Assembly (NCBI GenBank): GCA_023416695.1
Contig: JAEZGY010000031.1
Coordinates: 1 to 64,000 of the forward strand
Length of the DNA stretch: 64,000 nucleotides
Reading direction: 5' to 3'
Source of the DNA: Bacillota bacterium
GTDB taxonomy: Bacteria > Bacillota > Clostridia > Lachnospirales > Lachnospiraceae
This document shows positions 58,430 to 64,000 of this stretch, one piece after another. Both the position numbers and the translations under genes were made by a program. The notes under the pieces are model-generated. The model was not told where the DNA came from. It did not search any database and worked only from the letters and a program-made list of their open reading frames with translations. Position 1 is the stretch's first letter. Each line of letters starts with the position of its first letter.

Positions 58430-60394
58430 TTACACAATTCGCTTAAACTTCTTTTCAATCTCTTGCTTTGTCATAGCAATAATAATTGGACGTCCATGTG
58501 GACAGAAATAAGGGTTATCTAAACTCATTAAATCGTTAAGTAAAGCAGAAAACTCCTCATATGTTAACCTTTGGTTGCCTTTTACTGCTGCCTTACATGA
58601 CATGGATGCTATTTTTTCTATTATTAACATTGGTTCTAAATTATAGTTATCTTCTACCAAGCTGTCAATGAGTTCTATGAGTAAAGACTCCTGATTTAAG
58701 TTATATAAATCAGCAGGAACACCACGAACGGCCCATTCCTTGCCACCGAAATGTTCAATCTCAAAACCTAGTTCAAAAAAGAAGGTCAGGTTTTCTTTGA
58801 TACATTCTTCTTCCCTTGGATTAAGAGTAATGATAATTGGCGGTAACAGATTCTGAGAGAATAATGTTTTTTCACTATATTCCTTCATCAGCTTTTCATA
58901 TAGTATTTTCTCATGTGCAGCATGTTGATCAATCAATAACAACTTTTCTTCAAATTCAATAAGCCAATAGGTGTGAAACAGTTGACCGATGATATGATAA
59001 GCTGGCTGTGGTTTTATCACCTCTGCCTCTTCTTCAAACAAACTTAGTTGTTTTACCGATTCACTTTCTTTCTTATCCTTATTTTGACTTATATAATCAT
59101 CTTCAACCTCTTTTACCCAAGAAGAATCATAGGAAAACTCGGATTCTACAGATGTCGTATTAGGAACAGAGACCCATGGAAGCCCTTCTGATTGTTGATT
59201 GGGAATAAACCTGACATCCGTTTTATCCTCATTTGCAGAAGGATTACTACTTTGTAAGCTATGAAGATAGGACAATACTTGGTTGGAAGCTTTTATACGT
59301 TGCTTTTCAAATGGTTCAGGTCCCTTGTTCATAGGAGCATTACTACTTCTAGAATTAGAACCTTTATTAACTGATTTGTTATCTACAGATACATCAGGAA
59401 TTAACTCTATCTGCTTTAACCGTTTACTAATGGTATTATAAACAATTTGATATACCTCATCCCCATTCCTTAGACGAAGCTCCATCTTGGTTGGATGTAC
59501 ATTGACATCGATATACATGGGATCCACGAGAAAATGTAGTGAGGTATAAGGATAACGATGAGTCATGGCATATGGTTTATAGGCGTCCTCAATGGCTTTA
59601 CTAATCACTGCACTCTTAATATAACGGCCATTGATAAAATAGTTTTCATAATTTCTATTTCCACGAAGTAGCTCTGGTTTTCCAATAAAACCATCCATAG
59701 TAATATGCTCATTACTTTCATGGACCTCTAAAAGCTTGGCAGTTACATCTCGTCCATAAATTTGATATACAATGTCCTTAAGTTTATTATTACCAGAGGT
59801 AGAAATCTTTAACTGATTGTTATTTAAAAACCGGAATGAGATTCCAGGATGACTAATGGCTAAGCGTTCTACTAAGTCACTGATATATCCTGCTTCTGTG
59901 GCAGCAGATTTTAAAAACTTACGTCTAGCTGGGGTATTATAAAACAAGTTACGGATAATAAAGGTAGTTCCGTCGGGACACCCAATTTCCTCAAGACTTT
60001 TCTCTTCCCCGCCTTCTATAATGTAACGAGAGCCTAGAAATTCGGATTTAGATTTGGTTACAAGCTCTACTAGGGCAACTGCTGCTATACTAGATAGGGC
60101 TTCTCCACGAAAACCAAGACTAGACACATTAAGGAGATCCTCCACGGATTTGATTTTGGATGTAGCATGACGCAAAAAGGCCGTCTGAACATCAGATTTT
60201 AAAATACCAGAGCCATTGTCTGTAATACGAATGAAACTAATGCCACCCTCCTTGATTTCCACAGTAATGGCATTAGCACCTGCATCAATGGCATTCTCTA
60301 CTAATTCTTTTACAACAGCAGCAGGACGTTCTATTACCTCTCCTGCTGCAATTTGATTTATAGTTTGTTGGTCTAATACCGTAATCTTTTGCAT
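58430..60394 (-). CDS. mutL: DNA mismatch repair protein MutL
   Basis: 654 residues. The N-terminal GHKL ATPase has ELVENAIDAGA, DNGSGI and GFRGEALSSI; a linker (about 335-450) follows, then the C-terminal dimerisation domain. The latent endonuclease motif DQHAAHEKILYE and the CPHGRP motif are intact, so this MutL should nick DNA itself, as in bacteria without MutH. It follows mutS by 4 nt. Confidence 0.97.
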   Translation of the reverse strand: MQKITVLDQQTINQIAAGEVIERPAAVVKELVENAIDAGANAITVEIKEGGISFIRITDNGSGILKSDVQTAFLRHATSKIKSVEDLLNVSSLGFRGEALSSIAAVALVELVTKSKSEFLGSRYIIEGGEEKSLEEIGCPDGTTFIIRNLFYNTPARRKFLKSAATEAGYISDLVERLAISHPGISFRFLNNNQLKISTSGNNKLKDIVYQIYGRDVTAKLLEVHESNEHITMDGFIGKPELLRGNRNYENYFINGRYIKSAVISKAIEDAYKPYAMTHRYPYTSLHFLVDPMYIDVNVHPTKMELRLRNGDEVYQIVYNTISKRLKQIELIPDVSVDNKSVNKGSNSRSSNAPMNKGPEPFEKQRIKASNQVLSYLHSLQSSNPSANEDKTDVRFIPNQQSEGLPWVSVPNTTSVESEFSYDSSWVKEVEDDYISQNKDKKESESVKQLSLFEEEAEVIKPQPAYHIIGQLFHTYWLIEFEEKLLLIDQHAAHEKILYEKLMKEYSEKTLFSQNLLPPIIITLNPREEECIKENLTFFFELGFEIEHFGGKEWAVRGVPADLYNLNQESLLIELIDSLVEDNYNLEPMLIIEKIASMSCKAAVKGNQRLTYEEFSALLNDLMSLDNPYFCPHGRPIIIAMTKQEIEKKFKRIV

Positions 60395-60398
60395 AGCA

Positions 60399-63047
60399 TC
60401 ATTCCTTACTTTCTATTTGAAGTTCATATAGTTTATTCATTGCTTCAATTGGAGTCATTTTGGACAAATCCAGTTCTTTAATTTCATTAATGATACGTTC
60501 ATATTGTAGAAATATATTTTGTTGTGGTAGTGAGCAAGTAAAATCAAATAGGGAGAGTTGAGTACCATCTGGGGAATCTGTTCGTCCCTCCAATATATTC
60601 TTGGTTTTATTTGCGATGTCGTGGTCTGTTAGTTCTTTTACAATTTCTTTAGCACGAGACAATACATTCTCTGGAACACCAGCAAGCTTAGCAACTTGAA
60701 TTCCATAACTTTTATCTGCTCCACCCTTTACGATTTTTCTAAGAAAGACAATATCGTCTCCCTGCTCTTTTACAGCGATACAATAGTTATTTACCCCGTC
60801 GATAGCTCCTTCTAATTCTGTAAGCTCATGGTAATGGGTGGCAAATAGGGTTTTTGCACCTAAAAGCTTTGTATTACTAATATGCTCAACCACTGCCCAG
60901 GCAATAGATAATCCGTCAAAGGTACTAGTTCCACGTCCGATTTCATCTAGGATTAAAAGACTGTCTTTCGTAGCATTACGAAGAATATTAGCCACCTCTG
61001 TCATTTCAACCATAAAGGTACTTTGGCCGCTTGCAAGGTCATCGGATGCACCTACTCTGGTAAAGATGCGATCTACTATGCCTATGTCTGCCGACCTAGC
61101 AGGGACAAAGGAACCGATCTGAGCCATTAAGACAATTAAAGCGGTTTGCCTCATATAGGTGGATTTACCTGCCATGTTTGGTCCAGTTATGATGCTGACA
61201 CGACCTGCTTTATTATCAAGGAAGGTATCGTTAGCAATAAACATATCGTTATTCATCATCTTTTCAACTACTGGGTGACGGCCGTCTTTGATATCTATAA
61301 TTCCTTTTGAATTAATAGTAGGACGAACATAACCTTGCTGATTCGCTACGGTAGCAAGTGAAGTAAATACGTCTAAAGTTGCAATAGCTTTGGCTGATTT
61401 TTGGATACGATGGATCTCTCTAGCAATGGTATCTCTCACCTGACAGAATAATTCATATTCTAGAGCAAATAGCTTATCCTCTGCCCCTAGAATCATGTCT
61501 TCTAGTTCCTTTAGTTCAGGGGTGATATAACGCTCTGCGTTGGTTAAGGTCTGCTTTCTAGACCAAGTATCTGGAACAAGATTCTGATAGGAATTGGTAA
61601 CCTCTAAATAATAGCCAAAGACCTTATTAAACTTAATTCTTAAGTTCTTAATACCTGTATTAGCTCTCTCTTTTTCTTCTAGCTCAGCTAGCCATGTCTT
61701 ACCATCTGTCTTACCACGTCTTAGTTTATCGACTTCCTCATGAAAACCGTCCTTAATGATACCACCTTCTTTAACTGCTATAGGTGGCTCCTCTGATATG
61801 GAAGCATCAATTAGGGAGGTGATGTCCTCTAGACTATCAAGGTTCTCATAAATAATCTTAAGAAGCTTAGACTTAGAACCATCTAAGAGAGTCTTAATGT
61901 GGGGTAACATGACCAAAGAATTATGAAAGGCAATTAAATCTCTAGGATTTGCGGTTTGATAAACTACCTTACTAATCAATCGTTCTAAATCGTAGATAGG
62001 ATTAAGATATTCTCGAAGCTCTTCTCTTGTAATATAGTTATCGTATAACTCATCAATGGCATCTAATCGCTCATGAATCTCTTTCTTATCAATTAAAGGT
62101 TGCTCGATATAACTTCTAAGAAGTCTTGCCCCCATAGCGGTCTTAGTCTTATCCAGTACCCAGAGAAGGGAGCCACGTTTTTGTTTCTCACGAAGGGTCT
62201 CAACCAGTTCAAGATTTCTTCTTGAGGAACTATCAATTAACATAAACTTAGTGGTTTCATAAGGGATTAAATGATTTATGTGAGTTAGTTCTGATTTTTG
62301 TGTATCATATAAGAATTGTAACACTGCACCTGCTGCAATGGTTCCAATCGTATAATCCTTTAAGCCTAATCCTTCTAAGGTACCGACATTAAAATGCTTT
62401 TTCAATTCTCTAATACAAAGTTCTTCATCGTAGTACCAGCTATCTATAGAGGAAATGGCAATCCCTAGACGATTACTTAAATCCTCTAAATCAATCCCTG
62501 AAACCATAAAAGACTCGTTGCAGATAATTTCAGATGGAGAAAACTTATTAATCTCATCAAGAAGCTTTCGCTTAGAGTCCATCTCCGTTACATAAAAGTC
62601 TCCTGTCGTAATATCAACTATGGATACACCATACGCGTTGGTAGTATAGATGATGCACATAAGATAATTATTTTTGCTCTCATCTAAGGACTGAGTATTA
62701 AGATTGGTACCGGGAGTTACAATACGTACAACTTCTCGTTTTACCAAGCCGTTCGCTGTCTTTGGGTCCTCTACTTGTTCACAAATGGCAACCTTATATC
62801 CTTTGCTTACTAATTTACTTAAATAAGTATCTACTGCATGATAAGGGATACCACACATAGGAGCTCGTTCTTCCAACCCGCAGTTTTTCCCTGTTAAGGT
62901 GATTTCAAGTTCTCTTGATGCAGTGATAGCGTCATCAAAGAACATTTCATAAAAATCGCCTAAGCGATAAAATAAAATACAGTCTTTATATTCATTTTTT
63001 GTCTCCAAATATTTCTGCATCATTGGAGTTAATGTCTCCATAATCAT
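60399..63047 (-). CDS. mutS: DNA mismatch repair protein MutS
   Basis: 882 residues, full length. The mismatch-reading Phe-x-Glu is in RLGDFYEMFFDD; the ATPase has ITGPNMAGKSTYMRQ, DEIGRGTSTFDG and ATHYHEL; the C-terminus carries the beta-clamp-like QLSLFDF. ATG 63047 and ATG 63041 are both possible; the latter is better spaced from GAAAGGA. It heads mutS-mutL-miaA. Confidence 0.97.
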   Translation of the reverse strand: MIMETLTPMMQKYLETKNEYKDCILFYRLGDFYEMFFDDAITASRELEITLTGKNCGLEERAPMCGIPYHAVDTYLSKLVSKGYKVAICEQVEDPKTANGLVKREVVRIVTPGTNLNTQSLDESKNNYLMCIIYTTNAYGVSIVDITTGDFYVTEMDSKRKLLDEINKFSPSEIICNESFMVSGIDLEDLSNRLGIAISSIDSWYYDEELCIRELKKHFNVGTLEGLGLKDYTIGTIAAGAVLQFLYDTQKSELTHINHLIPYETTKFMLIDSSSRRNLELVETLREKQKRGSLLWVLDKTKTAMGARLLRSYIEQPLIDKKEIHERLDAIDELYDNYITREELREYLNPIYDLERLISKVVYQTANPRDLIAFHNSLVMLPHIKTLLDGSKSKLLKIIYENLDSLEDITSLIDASISEEPPIAVKEGGIIKDGFHEEVDKLRRGKTDGKTWLAELEEKERANTGIKNLRIKFNKVFGYYLEVTNSYQNLVPDTWSRKQTLTNAERYITPELKELEDMILGAEDKLFALEYELFCQVRDTIAREIHRIQKSAKAIATLDVFTSLATVANQQGYVRPTINSKGIIDIKDGRHPVVEKMMNNDMFIANDTFLDNKAGRVSIITGPNMAGKSTYMRQTALIVLMAQIGSFVPARSADIGIVDRIFTRVGASDDLASGQSTFMVEMTEVANILRNATKDSLLILDEIGRGTSTFDGLSIAWAVVEHISNTKLLGAKTLFATHYHELTELEGAIDGVNNYCIAVKEQGDDIVFLRKIVKGGADKSYGIQVAKLAGVPENVLSRAKEIVKELTDHDIANKTKNILEGRTDSPDGTQLSLFDFTCSLPQQNIFLQYERIINEIKELDLSKMTPIEAMNKLYELQIESKE

Positions 63048-63085
63048 TAGTCCTTTCTCTCAGGTAGTTTATTACTTCATTTAGT

Positions 63086-64000
63086 TTATAATATAGACCA
63101 GGTGCCGGTTTCTAAAAAGGAGTTCGCTTCTGTTCCAGCCTTATCAATAATTAATTGATCAAAACCGATAATTCCCAATAGCTTAATTGCGTTTCTAGAC
63201 TCTGCTCTACCGGTGTATAATTTATAATCAAATAGAATATCATTCTCTATCACATCTTCTTGGAAATGATAATTATCATAATAGTTTTCTAGTATATGTG
63301 TCAACTCAATATCATGGGTTGCTGCTATACAAATAGATGGATAATTTGTTAAATATTGTAGAATTTGTGAGGATGCAGCTATCCTCTCTAAGGTGTTAGT
63401 CCCTCTAAGAACCTCATCCACGAAGCAAAGAACAGGCGTCCTGTCATTCATTTGATCGATAATTCGTTTTAAAGATTTTATCTCAACCATGTAATAGCTT
63501 TCATTATTAACGATACTATCATGTAAAGCCATGGAAGAAAAAATCTTATAATAACAGGAATGATAAGAGTCTGCTAACACTGTATATATTGTTTGAGCAA
63601 AAATTCCGTTGATTGCGAGGGCTTTAAGAAAAGTAGACTTACCCGAAGCATTAGAGCCTGTAAGTAAAGTACTTCTTGTGGTCTCAAAGTTATTCTTTAC
63701 TGGTTGTTCTATCATAGGGTGATAGATGTTTTTGGTGTTAATATATGGTTTAATGGTATGAGTTAAGACTGGCGTAGTATACTCTTTCATAAATTCACGA
63801 TAGGAAGCTACAGCAACCATACTGTCTAATAGTCCTACAATTTCGTAGATTCTATTTAAACTATGCCTATTTGCCCTAAGTTGTTTTAACATACTGTTAA
63901 ACTTAATTAAATCTATGTGTAGAGACATTCTAAAGTAATCTAATATGATATCAGCTAAGCCTGAAGTAATAGATCTACCTCCCAATACTAAGCCTGCACC
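63086..64000 (-). CDS. MutS-related ATPase (partial, 5' end outside the window)
   Basis: The frame stays open to the window edge, so only the C-terminal 304 or so residues are seen. LLTGSNASGKSTFLKALAIN, CFVDEVLRGTNTLER and ATHDIELT form a MutS-type ATPase domain, while the preceding part lacks MutS mismatch-binding domains. The pattern fits the MutS-like domain V proteins found in clostridia, distinct from MutS1 and MutS2 (no Smr domain at its C-terminus). It ends 39 nt before mutS and may be cotranscribed. Confidence 0.8.
   Translation of the reverse strand, partial: GAGLVLGGRSITSGLADIILDYFRMSLHIDLIKFNSMLKQLRANRHSLNRIYEIVGLLDSMVAVASYREFMKEYTTPVLTHTIKPYINTKNIYHPMIEQPVKNNFETTRSTLLTGSNASGKSTFLKALAINGIFAQTIYTVLADSYHSCYYKIFSSMALHDSIVNNESYYMVEIKSLKRIIDQMNDRTPVLCFVDEVLRGTNTLERIAASSQILQYLTNYPSICIAATHDIELTHILENYYDNYHFQEDVIENDILFDYKLYTGRAESRNAIKLLGIIGFDQLIIDKAGTEANSFLETGTWSIL

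Overview
The window is low-GC DNA with Firmicutes gene order and Firmicutes-style signals: strong AGGAGG ribosome sites, an N-terminally extended L27, an obg-yhbY-nadD-yqeK-rsfS cluster, a divergent lexA/yneA SOS pair and an mre/min wall and division cluster. Carbohydrate genes (ChvE-type sugar ABC transporter, YesM/YesN-type sensing, a lipoprotein family 9 glycoside hydrolase) and small synteny details point to a plant-polysaccharide-degrading member of the Lachnospiraceae, near Clostridium (Lachnoclostridium) phytofermentans. That placement is inferred from gene content; no database search was possible.

Layout. 1-3.9 kb: ribosome and GTPase genes (rpmA, obg, yhbY, nadD, yqeK, rsfS). 3.9-6.6 kb: a hemerythrin-like protein, a very small kinase-like protein and an FAD-dependent oxidoreductase. 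6.7-7.07 kb: a cyclic-di-GMP-I riboswitch with its own promoter but no downstream open frame; it leads into about 200 nt of hairpins with CU-rich loops and ends at a terminator shared with lexA. I read it as a candidate c-di-GMP-controlled small RNA, the most unusual item in the window. 7.1-8.3 kb: lexA and a divergent YneA-like division inhibitor separated by five LexA-box-like sites. 8.5-11.1 kb: two GNAT acetyltransferases and a MATE transporter.

11.1-25.6 kb is a sugar uptake and sensing island. It holds two paralogous ChvE-type binding lipoproteins with a shared leader, a tyrosine recombinase, a membrane-anchored binding protein with a YesM-type kinase, a YesN-type regulator and a second lipoprotein binding protein, then the ATPase and permease and a chemoreceptor. 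This resembles the XylFII-LytS-YesN three-component sugar systems of clostridia. 25.8-28.7 kb: a membrane-anchored hypothetical protein and a lipoprotein CBM4-Ig-GH9 glucanase. 29.3-30.2 kb: a short-chain dehydrogenase. 30.6-33.4 kb: an arsenic operon (arsR-arsD-arsA) whose 3' end is a deletion scar joining the start of acr3 to the end of arsC. 34.0-36.9 kb: a serine-hydrolase-like protein that has lost its catalytic lysine, a BlaI-type repressor without BlaR1, and an AAA/DUF4143 ATPase.

36.9-64 kb is almost entirely minus strand core genome: rluD-lspA, aroB, the divIVA-ylmH-yggT-sepF-yggS division cluster with an HlyD-like protein, a P-loop protein, a D,D-carboxypeptidase, then radC-mreB-mreC-mreD-pbp2-minC-minD-minE-rodA-mgsA, and finally a partial MutS-like gene followed by mutS-mutL-miaA-ynbB-like. 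No rRNA, tRNA, CRISPR array, insertion sequence or prophage was seen.
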